This document shows, piece by piece, positions 43,496-52,596 of a DNA stretch of 64,000 nt (within the stretch, counting starts at the first letter, position 1; every line of letters starts with the position of its first letter). A model generated the notes under the pieces. That model ran no database searches. It saw only the letters and a list, made by a program, of their open reading frames with translations, and had not been told where the DNA came from. The stretch comes from Natronococcus sp. A-GB1 (GTDB lineage Archaea > Halobacteriota > Halobacteria > Halobacteriales > Natrialbaceae), in the NCBI RefSeq assembly GCF_029688845.1, contig NZ_JARUKW010000010.1, forward strand, positions 1 through 64,000. Direction: 5' to 3'. Position numbers and translations under genes: made by a program.

Positions 43496-44896
43496 ATGGC
43501 TGACGCGACGGCCGACGCGGCGCAGACGGAGTACCGCGGCCGCGCTACCCCCGCCAAACTCCTCGAGGTCGCCAGATACTACCTCTTTATCGGGATCGTC
43601 GGCTTCGGCGGTCCGATGGTCCACATCGCGATGATGGAGGACGACCTCGTCGGCGAGGACAGCAAGGAGTGGACCGATCAGTCGGTGTTCATGGAGGGGC
43701 TCGCGATCTGTAACATGCTTCCGGGACCGGCCTCGACCCAGCTCGGAATCTTCATGGGCTGGATCTACGCCGGGACGAAGGGCTCGCTCGTCGCCGGCTT
43801 CTTCTTCATGCTGCCGACGTTCGTCCTCGTCGTCTTCTTCTCGTGGCTCTACTTCGCCTACCAGCAGGTTCCCGCGGTCGAGGCGGTGTTCTACGGGATC
43901 AACCCCGTCGTCATCGGCCTCATCGTCGGCGCCTGCTACTCGATGACCCGAAGCGCCCTCGAGGAGGGGCGAACGGATACCGAGTTCGAGGTCCGGGGTG
44001 AATCGTGGACCGTCGACTACCTGCTCGTCGTCCTGCTCGTCGCGACCACGGTCGTTCAGGCCGTCCTCGGTCCGAACCCGGTGTTGCTGTTCATCGCGTC
44101 CGGACTCGTCGGGGTCGTGGTCTACCGCTCCGACTGGGTCCGGACGAACGCGCGCCGACTGGCGCCGTGGGCGATCCTCGGCGCCGTCGCAGGGCTCCTG
44201 TTCGTCCTCCGCGATCGGGTCCTCGAGGCTCTCGGTCCCGCCGTTCGCGGCGCGCTCGAGACCAGCCCGATCTGGGGGGCGTTGATCGCGCTCTGGGCCA
44301 ACCCCTGGGTCCAGCTGTTCGCGTTCATGATCTACACCGGCTCGTTCATCTACGGCGGCGGGCTCGTGTTGATCCCCTTCATCGAGACCTACGTGGTCAG
44401 CGAGTTCGGCTGGATGGCCGGACGCGAGTTCGTCGATGGGATTGCGATTGGACAGCTCTCGCCCGGTCCGGTCGTGATGACGACGGCGTTCGTCGGCTAC
44501 AAGCTCATGCTCGACGTCTCCGGTGGAGTCGTCGCCGTCGCCGTGATCGGCGCGCTCGTGGCGACGATCGGCGCGTTCGGCCCCTCCTTCGCGTTCATCA
44601 TCGGCTTCTTTCCCTACTTCGCGAGGGTCCGCGAGAACGAACTCGTCCAGACCGCCCTGACCGCCGTCAATGCTGCCGTCATCGGGGCGATCCTCGGCGC
44701 GACGGTCATCCTCGCCGAGGAGTCGTTTTTTGTCGAGCAGCCGACCGTTCCGATCCCGGCCGCCGGAGCAGTTCTCGACCTGTTCGCCGTGTTGCTGGCG
44801 ATCGTCACCTACTGGCTGTTCGTCCGGGGCGTCCACGCCGCGTACCTCATCGCCGCCGGCGGCGCGATCGGCGTCGGCGCTTTCTTCCTCGTTTAG
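43496..44896 (+). CDS. chrA: ChrA-family chromate transporter, two-domain
   Basis: This 466-residue membrane protein contains two homologous chromate-transport domains (about 25-190 and 270-440). Signatures are IVGFGGPMVHIAMMEDDLV and NMLPGPASTQLGIFMGW in the first half, and YGGGLVLIPFIETYVVSEFG with GQLSPGPVVMTTAFVGYKL in the second. ChrA exports chromate or related oxyanions. Long-chain versions such as this are usual for archaea. It is convergent with nothing and followed 110 bases later by an MFS gene on the same strand. A TATA-like box near 43359 (CTATAAATAG) is far upstream. Confidence 0.93.
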   Translation: MADATADAAQTEYRGRATPAKLLEVARYYLFIGIVGFGGPMVHIAMMEDDLVGEDSKEWTDQSVFMEGLAICNMLPGPASTQLGIFMGWIYAGTKGSLVAGFFFMLPTFVLVVFFSWLYFAYQQVPAVEAVFYGINPVVIGLIVGACYSMTRSALEEGRTDTEFEVRGESWTVDYLLVVLLVATTVVQAVLGPNPVLLFIASGLVGVVVYRSDWVRTNARRLAPWAILGAVAGLLFVLRDRVLEALGPAVRGALETSPIWGALIALWANPWVQLFAFMIYTGSFIYGGGLVLIPFIETYVVSEFGWMAGREFVDGIAIGQLSPGPVVMTTAFVGYKLMLDVSGGVVAVAVIGALVATIGAFGPSFAFIIGFFPYFARVRENELVQTALTAVNAAVIGAILGATVILAEESFFVEQPTVPIPAAGAVLDLFAVLLAIVTYWLFVRGVHAAYLIAAGGAIGVGAFFLV

Positions 44897-44974
44897 CTCC
44901 GTCGCCGCCGGACAGCTTCCTCTCGATTCGGAATCGTCGACGCTCTCGACACCGACCGAGTAGTATAGTAAAAT

Positions 44975-44981
44975 GTATTTA
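44975..44981 (+). promoter_or_regulatory. TATA box of the MFS gene
   Basis: GTATTTA lies 26-32 bases before the ATG at 45007, in an AT-rich block. This spacing suits a leaderless transcript. Confidence 0.55.
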
Positions 44982-45006
44982 CCACGCTATTCAATACGAT
45001 CTGTAG

Positions 45007-46338
45007 ATGAGCACGGAACGCGAAACCGCCGACCTCTTCGGACCGTTTCGCCAGTTCTTCTCGCTGCAGCGGGACGTGCTGGTGCTCTCGCTGGCGATGT
45101 TCGCGTTCAGTCTCGGGTTCCAGATGACAAACCGGTTCCTGCCGGATTATCTGGTCTACCTCGGTGCGGGCGGGTTCGTCGTCGGCCTGTTCGCCACGTT
45201 GGGCAACGTAATCGGCGCCGTCTACCCCTACTACGGCGGAATCATCTCCGATCGAGTGGGATCACGGTACGCGCTGACCGTCTTCGGCTTCCTCTCGACG
45301 TTCGGCTTCGCGATCTGGCTCGGCTCCGCGTACGTGCCCGCGATCGACCTCGGCGCCGTCGTCCTCGAGCCATGGGTGTGGGTGTTCGTCGGACTCCTGC
45401 TCGCGCAGTGCTGGAAGTCCTTCGGGATCGGCGGTCACTACGCCATCGTCAAGCAGGCGACCGAACCGAGCCGACTGGCGCAGGGCTTCGCCAGCACGGA
45501 GACGTTCCGTCGGACCGCGTTCCTGATCGCGCCGCTGATCGTCGCCGTCCTCGTCGCCGACGAGCTCATGCCCGGCTTCCTCTGGGTGCTCGCCATCGGA
45601 ATCGTCTTCGCCGCTTTCGGGACGATCGCCCAGCACCTGCTGTACGAGGCCGACGAGGACTCGGTGGGCAAGGAGTTCGAGGGCGTCGGTCAGATCGCCG
45701 ACGACCTGCGGGCGCTCCCCGGCCCGCTGCGACCGTTGCTGGTCGCCGACACGTTCGTCCGGTTCGCCAACGGGATGGTGTACGCCTTCTTCATCCTCGT
45801 GATCACCCAGCTGCTCGAGATCGGACTGACGCTCTCGCTTCCCGTCGTCGGTACGATCGACCTCTCGCCCGCGGCCTTCTTCGGCCTCCTCCTGAGTATC
45901 GAGATGCTGGTTGCACTGCTGACGATGGCGCCGGCGGCGAAGATCGCCGAGTACGTCGGCCTCAAACCGGTCGTCGGGCTGGGCTTTTTGGTCTACGCGA
46001 TCTTTCCAGTTCTACTGATCTTCGGTCCCCAGTACGTCGGCGGAATCGACGAAACGTGGATCCTGATCGCGCTGTTTGCCTTCTCGGGACTGCGCTTTGC
46101 CGGCCTGCCCGCTCACAAGGCGCTCGTGGTCGGCCCGGCCGAACAGGGAGCCGGCGGCCGCGTAACGGGATCGTACTACCTGATCCGCGGCGCGATCGTG
46201 ATCCCCAGCGGTGCGCTGGGCGGATTCCTCTGGCAGTTCGTCGACCCCGAACTCTCCTTTACGATCGCAACGGTCATCGGCATGATCGGCGTCGTCTACT
46301 TCGCGATCTTCGGCCAGGAGTTCGAGGCCTATCGGTAG
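45007..46338 (+). CDS. major facilitator superfamily transporter
   Basis: A 443-residue protein with twelve predicted helices. The loop 2-3 motif GGIISDRVGSRYALT and the segment QCWKSFGIGGHYAIVKQATE are visible, with a second-half signature GLPAHKALVVGPAEQGAGGR. The substrate is unknown. It follows chrA by 110 bases with its own promoter. Downstream, on the opposite strand, is the nosZ relic. Confidence 0.92.
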   Translation: MSTERETADLFGPFRQFFSLQRDVLVLSLAMFAFSLGFQMTNRFLPDYLVYLGAGGFVVGLFATLGNVIGAVYPYYGGIISDRVGSRYALTVFGFLSTFGFAIWLGSAYVPAIDLGAVVLEPWVWVFVGLLLAQCWKSFGIGGHYAIVKQATEPSRLAQGFASTETFRRTAFLIAPLIVAVLVADELMPGFLWVLAIGIVFAAFGTIAQHLLYEADEDSVGKEFEGVGQIADDLRALPGPLRPLLVADTFVRFANGMVYAFFILVITQLLEIGLTLSLPVVGTIDLSPAAFFGLLLSIEMLVALLTMAPAAKIAEYVGLKPVVGLGFLVYAIFPVLLIFGPQYVGGIDETWILIALFAFSGLRFAGLPAHKALVVGPAEQGAGGRVTGSYYLIRGAIVIPSGALGGFLWQFVDPELSFTIATVIGMIGVVYFAIFGQEFEAYR

Positions 46339-46414
46339 CCCGTGGATCGCGTTCGTCCCGTTCCGAGGACCTCGAGCCCGCGCCCTCGACGGGTCCCGCT
46401 CGAGGCATAGGATC

Positions 46415-47050
46415 TCACTCGGCGGTTCCCAGCTCCTCCCACGCGCTGACCTCGCCGCCGTGCTCGTCGGCGAACGCCGACGCCCCGGCGTGGGTCGAAA
46501 TATACTGGGTCTCCTCACGCTCCTCGAGGTGGTAGTCGACGCTCGAGTAGTGATCCGGGCCATCCGGCCGTTGGCCTTGTCGTTGACGAACAGCCACTCA
46601 CCATCGTACTCGTTGTCGGTCTGGCTGACGCGGGGATGGTGGATGTCGCCCCACGTGTAGCCGCCGGACTCCTGGAGCATCTCGTGGGTTTCGTCGTCGA
46701 ACCCGTACCCTCGCGTGCTCTCGACGTTGAACACGGGGATGCGCATGAGCTGGCGCATCGAGGGACCCCGTAGACGCGGATGTCGCCGGAGTGACCGCCC
46801 GAGAGGAACGCGTAGTAGTCGTCGTGCTCGCCCGGCGGGACCTCCGTGTCGACGTCGGCCGCCGAGATCTGCTCGTCGTCGCTGAGCAGTCGGTACAGCC
46901 CGCGAGCGACTCCATCATCCCGGTGGCGGCGCCTACGATCATGAAGCCACGCCGCGGAATTCGCGCGAAGAGCGGATATCTGTCGTCTACCGCGGTCGTG
47001 CTGGTCGGTTCCTCGGGGGCTGTCGGTTCGGACGCGTATGATTTTGTCAT
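46415..47050 (-). pseudogene. nosZ: nosZ relic fused to a nosL-like fragment
   Basis: Reading the minus strand in order with frame changes gives a Tat-like start MTKSYASEPTAPEEPTSTTA with RRGFMIVGAATGMMESLAG, then VPPGEHDDYYAFLSGGHSGD and IRVYGVP, then MRQLMRIPVFNVESTRGYGF, and HHPRVSQTDNEYDGEWLFVN with DKANGRMARI. This is the N-terminal quarter of nitrous oxide reductase. It breaks off and joins YSSVDYHLEEREETQYIST and ADEHGGEVSAWEEL, the end of a NosL-like protein. At least two frameshifts and a large internal deletion are needed. It cannot encode an active reductase. Confidence 0.85.
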
Positions 47051-47874
47051 CGTCTTGGGGTTGTCGCGATGGAAGTTCCTGCACCTGTACAGGTCACACT
47101 CCGTCGGACACGACGTTACGACTGTTTCAGACTCCAGTCACTTGGGAATATATGTAGGAACTGGTTTGGCCGAAAGAACACGTACACTGGCGGTGTAGTT
47201 CCCCTACCCCTCACTCCTATTCTCCGGGGAAGTAGATAGGAAATATTATGATAATGGGATAACACCACTCACAGTCGTCAGCAGTAGCGGACGCCCGCTC
47301 GAGCGAGCGCCGTGCGATCGGCGTCCGAACCGTTCGAACCCGCTCGTTTTGCGTTCATCTCCGACCGTTCCGGCGGATCGCGGCATCGATCGATCGAGTC
47401 TCGGGAGATCGGCTCCCCGTCGACACTCGTCCGGGTCCGCTCGCCGGTCGGCTTCTCAAAGACCCACTCGGTGCGATCGGTTCCGATGATCCCGTCCCGA
47501 GAAGAACGGCGGCGTTTCACCGCCGAGTGGGTGGTTGCCGGGAGCACACGGGTGCTCGGAGCGCTCGACGCCTCGTCCTCGAGGCGTTCCGCCGGTGATG
47601 TGTTGTGGATCGGTTCCCGCCAGCGCATCGTGTCCCCCGTCGGGACTGAGCGTCCGACCCGTGTAGTAGTCGCCGCCGAGCAAGACTGCCGTCGACGGTG
47701 CCACTCGCGTGATACGCCCCACAGCAGGAGCTTCCTCCGCTCGCGAGCAGGTGCCGAGGGACCATCCGTCGGACTCAGCGGTTTTCGGGGTACGCTTCCG
47801 CGCGAACCTGTGACTGGCACGCGCTCGGACCGGCCAGGGACAAACACTAAGCCACAGCTACCGAATGGTGGCGG
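47051..47874. other. 820 bases without a clear gene
   Basis: Only shadow-type frames rich in Arg and Ser are present. In 47280-47870 some pieces on the minus strand (for example LLGGDYYTGRTLSPDGG near 47650) resemble strands of beta-propeller peptidases, so a heavily eroded gene is possible, but the resemblance is too slight to call. A low-GC part at 47200-47270 follows the nosZ relic. Confidence 0.3.
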
Positions 47875-48066
47875 ATGGTAACCGTGCTCGAAACGCTGGG
47901 TTCCACTCAGGTTGTCACGGGTGTCCTGCTCGCTGCTGCCGCCGCAGCTTCGCTCGTACTGCTCGATATCCTCCCGACCACCGTTCTCTGGGTCTCGCTG
48001 CTCGCCGCGCTGTTCATGATCATCGTGGAGTTCTCCATGCTGGTTCGTACGAAACTCGCGGCTTGA
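47875..48066 (+). CDS. small two-helix membrane protein
   Basis: A 63-residue protein made almost entirely of two membrane helices, VVTGVLLAAAAAASLVLLDI and VLWVSLLAALFMIIVEFSML, with a short basic end. No family is recognised. The composition is clean and the ATG is well placed, but nothing else supports expression. Confidence 0.45.
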   Translation: MVTVLETLGSTQVVTGVLLAAAAAASLVLLDILPTTVLWVSLLAALFMIIVEFSMLVRTKLAA

Positions 48067-48622
48067 ACGCCCCGTCGCGAAACACGATTTGGCAGCTCTG
48101 GAGAACAACTTCAGACATGGTATTTCACGAGCGACACCTGATACGCGACGCGAACCCGGTGTCCCCTTCCCTCTGGTGGGGCGAGTACGAGGCGCGAACG
48201 CAGGTTCGACGATGAATCTCACGGAACGCAGTCCTTCCGACCGACTGTCCGTCCGGAGCAGGAACTCCACCGCATTTCGTAACGGCTACCGAGCACGTCG
48301 AGGTCGTTTCCTGACGGAGACGAGTGTGGTCTTTGCCGCAGTTCGCTCCTCTCGAAGCAGTGCCGCCACAGGCGGTCGTCACCGCTCCCTCACTCGAGAT
48401 GGGGGCTTCGCACAGTAACCCAATCGATCGAATAGCGATCTTCCCCGTCTCGAGGGTAACAGAAACGGTTCGTTTCTCACGAGCAAAGCGGCTATTACTC
48501 GAGACGAGTATCGAACCCGCACCTCTCGACTCCAGTTGTGAACAACGGACATTCACCGAGAAACTAGTAGCCACTCAAGGGGAAATTATACGGTAATTGT
48601 CCTCCCAGTTCGAACCGGGATT
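48067..48622. other. gene-free stretch
   Basis: About 550 bases with no acceptable reading frame; the open frames on both strands are rich in Ser, Arg and Cys. A short palindrome, CCCAGTTCGAACCGGG-like at 48604-48619, lies just before the TackOD1 gene and could be an operator. No tRNA fits it. Confidence 0.35.
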
Positions 48623-49609
48623 ATGGTTTCACCAGGGGAGCTTCGACTGATCGATACGCTGCTCGAGGACGACGCCTTCGAGCCCGACATTTCCGACGAC
48701 GGGTCGGTGAACTACTCGGCCGCCGCCGACCTGCTCGACGAGATCGACGACGATCCGACCGTCGTCCTCGAGCGGTTCGCCACTCGAGGGGTACTGGCCG
48801 ACGAGTTCGTCTCGAAGGTGTACGTCTGCCCCGAGTGTACGACCGAGGGGTTACAGTACACGACCGTCTGTCCGGGCTGCGGGGATCCACAGGCTATCGA
48901 GACGACCGTGCTCGAGCACGTCTGTGGCTACGCGGGTCCCGAATCGGAGTTCGAGTCCGAGACCGGCTACCGCTGTCCTGACTGCGAGCAGGACCTCGAG
49001 TCCGTCGACATCGAGAAGAAACTCCGCTACAGCTGCCAGGAGTGTACCGAGTCGTTCGACGTGCCGGACGACCGACTTCGGTGCCGGGAGTGCTCGTCGA
49101 TGTTTCCCCCGCTGGAGACGATCGAACGGGTCCTGTACCGGTACACACTCACTCCCGAGGGCGAGACGTGGCTCGCCCGTCAGAAGGCAGCCCGTCGGAC
49201 GGCCGCGGAGGCGTTGGAGGAGCGTCGCTTCGAGACCGAGGTCGACACCACCGTCGACGACAGCGGGTCCCGACGCGTTCACGTCCTCGCCGAGGACGGG
49301 CTGATGGGCGAACGACGGATCGTCACCGTCCACGAGACGCCCGACGCCGAGAGCGTCGACGAGTTCTGTGCGTTCGCGGAATCGGTCGGCGCACACCCGG
49401 TCGTCGTGACGACCTCGGGAACCGTCGAGACCGACGTCGCGAAGCGAGCGGAGGGCTCGGAGCTGACGGTGCTGACGTTCGACGAGGACGGGGAGAGCAC
49501 GCTCGAGTCCGAGTACGATACGACCGAGAGCGTCGGTGCCTATCGACCCGGACTGTTCGAACGCCTCACCGCTGCGCTCGAGGTTCCCGGCCGAAACGGT
49601 CGTCACTGA
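48623..49609 (+). CDS. TackOD1-type multi-zinc-ribbon protein
   Basis: This 328-residue protein has a cysteine-rich centre (about 68-170): YVCPECTTEGLQYTTVCPGC, a LEHVCGYAGPESEF turn, GYRCPDCEQDLESVD, and RYSCQECTESFDVPDDRLRC with CREC. This series matches the TackOD1 output domain, a metal-binding module found in archaeal signalling proteins. The N-terminal part is acidic and helical. The C-terminal part (about 215-300, HVLAEDGLMGERRIVTVHET onward) looks like a beta-alpha domain of unknown type. The start is at the ATG giving MVSPGELRLI. There is no operon partner; its signalling role is inferred from the domain. Confidence 0.75.
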   Translation: MVSPGELRLIDTLLEDDAFEPDISDDGSVNYSAAADLLDEIDDDPTVVLERFATRGVLADEFVSKVYVCPECTTEGLQYTTVCPGCGDPQAIETTVLEHVCGYAGPESEFESETGYRCPDCEQDLESVDIEKKLRYSCQECTESFDVPDDRLRCRECSSMFPPLETIERVLYRYTLTPEGETWLARQKAARRTAAEALEERRFETEVDTTVDDSGSRRVHVLAEDGLMGERRIVTVHETPDAESVDEFCAFAESVGAHPVVVTTSGTVETDVAKRAEGSELTVLTFDEDGESTLESEYDTTESVGAYRPGLFERLTAALEVPGRNGRH

Positions 49610-50099
49610 GGGCGGCCAACACGAGCGTTTTCGGAGCGTCGAAAGGAACGTCGAGCGGTTCCTTCGAGGGGTCGTTTCGGTCCCGGTCGTTCGTCTCTGC
49701 GGCGGCAGCGCCGGTTCCGACGGTCACGCCACGTCTCACGTCTCGTTGGTCTCGTCACCGTCTCGAGGGCGCAGACTCGATTCGGTTCGTTACCTTCGTC
49801 TTCGCCGCCGGGATTGGCGGGCAGGACGAACCGAACAACGACTGACTCTGGCCGCCCGAAACCGTCCACGGAACCGCCGATTTCCCCACCCTCAATCTTC
49901 CTACCAGGTACGTTACAGTATGACTGTCAGAACTACCACACGGGGGTTGCTTTTCTGATAGTCCGTAGTCTGAAAGGAACGGCACAGGTTTATAACGGTG
50001 GCTCACTAGGATGTGGGTAGTTACTCGAGGTGTGTCGGGAACGATTTCCGGCCCGCTGCGCCAACAGCGGACCTCGTGTCCTCCGGGATCTCAGAGAAC
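49610..50099. other. gene-free stretch
   Basis: About 490 bases between two plus-strand genes. Only shadow frames of poor composition are present. The last part (49970-50010) is AT-rich with TTTATAACGG, a possible TATA box about 100 bases from the next start. Confidence 0.35.
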
Positions 50100-50501
50100 A
50101 TGAATACGAAAACGAGAGACGGTAATAAACGTGCCGCCGGTAGCGCCCCCGCCCGAGACGTCGCGCTGATCGACGAGCAGACGATCCGCCGGCTCGAGGA
50201 CGCCGATACCGAGCGATCGGGGTGTCGGTTCGCCGCCGTCGCCCGCTCGCTCGAGGAGGTTTCGATTCCGAACGTACGATTCGACCTCCCGGTGACTCGT
50301 GTCGCCTACGTCGACGAGAACGGCCGATACGGGATCGAGCGGGAGCTCTTCGGCCACCGTGAGGACTGGCAGGGGGTTCCGCGAACGATCGTCGTTTCGG
50401 AGGACAGCTACGACGTCGTCCGGGAGCTCCCCGACAGTCACCGCGACCGGTACCGTCCGATTCTGGACGTGTACGAGCGCATCCTCGAGGACGAACGGTA
50501 G
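50100..50501 (+). CDS. haloarchaeal protein of unknown function
   Basis: This 133-residue acidic protein shows ALIDEQTIRRLEDADTERSG, a strand-rich centre FDLPVTRVAYVDENGRYGIE, and a C-terminal helix PDSHRDRYRPILDVYERILE. No motif for catalysis or metal binding is visible. The ATG giving MNTKTRDGNK was chosen; the upstream frame extension is poor. It is convergent with the RimK-like gene, with a 57-base gap. Confidence 0.6.
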   Translation: MNTKTRDGNKRAAGSAPARDVALIDEQTIRRLEDADTERSGCRFAAVARSLEEVSIPNVRFDLPVTRVAYVDENGRYGIERELFGHREDWQGVPRTIVVSEDSYDVVRELPDSHRDRYRPILDVYERILEDER

Positions 50502-50558
50502 CGACGGCAGAGCGCGGTCCGACGGCACCGCTTCGAGAAGTGCCCGAAGCGGAACCTC

Positions 50559-51887
50559 TCACTCCTCGAACGACTCGTCGATTCGACCGCCGTACCTGCT
50601 GGCGACGTCGATTCGGAACTCGGCGAGCACGTCGCGACCGAGCAGGATCGGATACTGTTCTCCGGCTCGGTCCTCGACGATCGCGTCGACGGTTCGTTCG
50701 GTTCCGGCGACGCCGACGACGACGTCGACGACGGGTCGCCGACGACGGCCGTTCTCGACGGAGTCGGTGGTTCCGACCTGGATCGGACCAGCGCCGATCG
50801 CGGCCGCGAGCTGCAGGTCGATCCGAGTTCGCGCGTTGACCGGTTCGGCCCGGCCAGCCACTGACTTCGTGTCGGTCGTGCCGCTGACGACGACGCGCTC
50901 GGTGAGCCCGACGACCGGTGCGTCGTTCCCGATCGGCTCGCCCTCGCTCGGGACACACGACGGAACCGAATCGTCGAGCGTCGCCCGCAACCGCTCGACT
51001 AGCTCGTCGTCGACCGCCCCTCCAACGCGCTCGACCGCGACTTTCGCGATGACGGGCGCCGGACTCCGTCCCGTCGCGCGGAACAGTCCCCTGAACCCGG
51101 CGGTCGGGTTGACCTCGAGAACGTACCAGCCGTCCTCGTTCTCGATGAGGTCCACGCCGGCGCAGTCCAGTCCGACCGCGGACGCCGCGGTCGTCGCGGT
51201 GTCTTCGACGGTGGCGGATAGCGCGTCGGTCGCGTCCTCGACGGATCCGCCGCGTGCGACGTTCGTCCGCCACTCTTCCTCGTCAGCGTAGCGGTACATC
51301 GCGCCGACGACGGTTCCGTCGACGACGTAGACGCGGAGATCCCGCGTTCGTTCGCGGTCCGCGCGAACGAGTTCCTGCAGGAACGCGCGCCGCGTCCCGA
51401 CGGTTCCGGTGAGCAGGTCGTTCTGGCGGACCTTCCACGCGCCGCCGCCGTGGGTTCCGACGATCGTCTTGTAGACGAACTCCTCGCCGAACGTCGGGCC
51501 GATCCGTCCGACCGTCGTCGTCCCCATCGCCAGCGCCGTCTTCGGAATCGGCACACCCGCTGCGACCATCGCCGCGGCAGCGGCGATCTTGTGGGAGGCG
51601 AGCGCCGCGGCGTCGGGATCGTTCACCATCGGCCGGAAGCGAGCGATCGCGTTCGCGATCCCGACGGCCTCGACGGGCTGGGTCGCCGTCGACAGCAGCA
51701 GGCGGTTGATCACTACGTCCACGTCCGGCTCGAGGACGAACGAATCGTCAGTAAACCGTAGGAGGATGTTGTTCTCGCGGAGCCAGACGGGTTCGTGGCC
51801 GAGCTCCTCGACGGCGTTACAGATCGCCTTCGACTCCTTGCTGTCGTGGAAACTCAGAACGCCGACTCGAACCGAATTGTCGTCCAT
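50559..51887 (-). CDS. RimK-type ATP-grasp ligase fused to a retropepsin-like domain
   Basis: This 442-residue protein has a RimK-like ATP-grasp ligase in its first 290 residues: FVYKTIVGTHGGGAWKVRQN (nucleotide loop), RDLRVYVVDGTVVGAMYRYA, and VDLIENEDGWYVLEVNPTAG (metal site). It is fused to a RimK-associated retropepsin-like domain (about 315-440) ending VVGVAGTERTVDAIVEDRAG and PILLGRDVLAEFRIDV. Such ligases add amino acids such as glutamate to proteins or small molecules. In the second domain the catalytic Asp-Thr-Gly is replaced by EPV before NARTRIDLQLAAAIGAGP. The start was set at the ATG giving MDDNSVRVGV. Confidence 0.85.
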   Translation of the reverse strand: MDDNSVRVGVLSFHDSKESKAICNAVEELGHEPVWLRENNILLRFTDDSFVLEPDVDVVINRLLLSTATQPVEAVGIANAIARFRPMVNDPDAAALASHKIAAAAAMVAAGVPIPKTALAMGTTTVGRIGPTFGEEFVYKTIVGTHGGGAWKVRQNDLLTGTVGTRRAFLQELVRADRERTRDLRVYVVDGTVVGAMYRYADEEEWRTNVARGGSVEDATDALSATVEDTATTAASAVGLDCAGVDLIENEDGWYVLEVNPTAGFRGLFRATGRSPAPVIAKVAVERVGGAVDDELVERLRATLDDSVPSCVPSEGEPIGNDAPVVGLTERVVVSGTTDTKSVAGRAEPVNARTRIDLQLAAAIGAGPIQVGTTDSVENGRRRRPVVDVVVGVAGTERTVDAIVEDRAGEQYPILLGRDVLAEFRIDVASRYGGRIDESFEE

Positions 51888-52060
51888 GTGCCGCCCTACG
51901 GCGTGCGAATCGGTAAAGCCGTAGCCCGAAAGCCGACTCGAGCGAGCGGGCTCCAGCAAGTGTCCGTCCTCGAGCCGAGGTGGCCGTTTCGTTCACCCCC
52001 GAGTGAACGTCCCGTTTTCGTACAGCAGGGTATTTTTCCCTCCCCATCCTCCGTATCGAT

Positions 52061-52510
52061 ATGCAAGGACTGCGCTGGCTTCAGCTGAGCGCCGACGAGA
52101 TGAGCGAGTTCCTCGGTCGAGGCGGGGTCGGGGTCATCTCCTTCGCGACGGGGACGGACGAACCTCCAGTCTCGATCCCCGTCTCCTACGGGTACAACCC
52201 GGACGAGGCAGCGCTTTACTACCGACTCTCGATGCCGAAGGACGGCCGGAAGGCTGAGCTCGTCGACCGATCCGTCTCGTTCGTCACGCATCGGAACACC
52301 GACGACGGCTGGCGGAGCGTCGTCGCCAGCGGCGAACTCGAGGAAATCTCCGACGATCCGTTCGATCCGGGCGCGCTCCACGGGATGTGGGCCGTCGAGA
52401 TCCCGCTCGTCGACGTCTTCGAACGACCGCCGAAGGAGGTTCGGTTTCGCTTTTTCCGCCTCGAGCCCGAGACGATGACGGGACGGAAGGAGGTTCAAAC
52501 CGACTCCTGA
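52061..52510 (+). CDS. PNPOx-like flavin-binding split-barrel protein
   Basis: This 149-residue protein of the pyridoxamine-5'-phosphate-oxidase-like fold starts with LSADEMSEFLGRGGVGVISF. It continues with VSIPVSYGYNPDEAALYYRL and SVSFVTHRNTDDGWRSVVAS, the strands that hold FMN or a haem/F420-like cofactor. The usual final SxxxG pattern is weak, so cofactor use is not certain. It is one of three paralogues in the window (also 55384 and 57483). A TATA-like GGTATTTTTCC lies about 30 bases before the ATG. Confidence 0.82.
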   Translation: MQGLRWLQLSADEMSEFLGRGGVGVISFATGTDEPPVSIPVSYGYNPDEAALYYRLSMPKDGRKAELVDRSVSFVTHRNTDDGWRSVVASGELEEISDDPFDPGALHGMWAVEIPLVDVFERPPKEVRFRFFRLEPETMTGRKEVQTDS

Positions 52511-52596
52511 TACCGGCGGATCGAGCGCGTCTCGGTCGCCGAGTCGGGCCGGTGTCCCGCCAGGCGGGACGAGTTCCGTCAGCGACCCGGACGCCG

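Noticed and set aside
43343-44836. 497-codon frame antisense to chrA
   Set aside because: Low-complexity Asp, Glu, Arg and His sequence typical of the complement of a membrane protein gene.
44973-46535. 520-codon plus-strand frame over the MFS gene
   Set aside because: Arg-rich, no membrane helices; the overlapping frame is a clear twelve-helix transporter.
47278-48270. 330-codon minus-strand frame
   Set aside because: Arg- and Ser-rich without motifs; overlaps the small two-helix gene. Slight propeller-like pieces in other frames were too weak to call.
48600-48625. tRNA-like GTTCGAAC segment
   Set aside because: No acceptor, D or anticodon stems can be built around it; it is only a short palindrome before the TackOD1 gene.
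49990-51273. 427-codon frame on the minus strand over the RimK-like gene
   Set aside because: Almost entirely Arg and Gly, out of frame with the clear ATP-grasp protein on the same strand; a GC-rich shadow.
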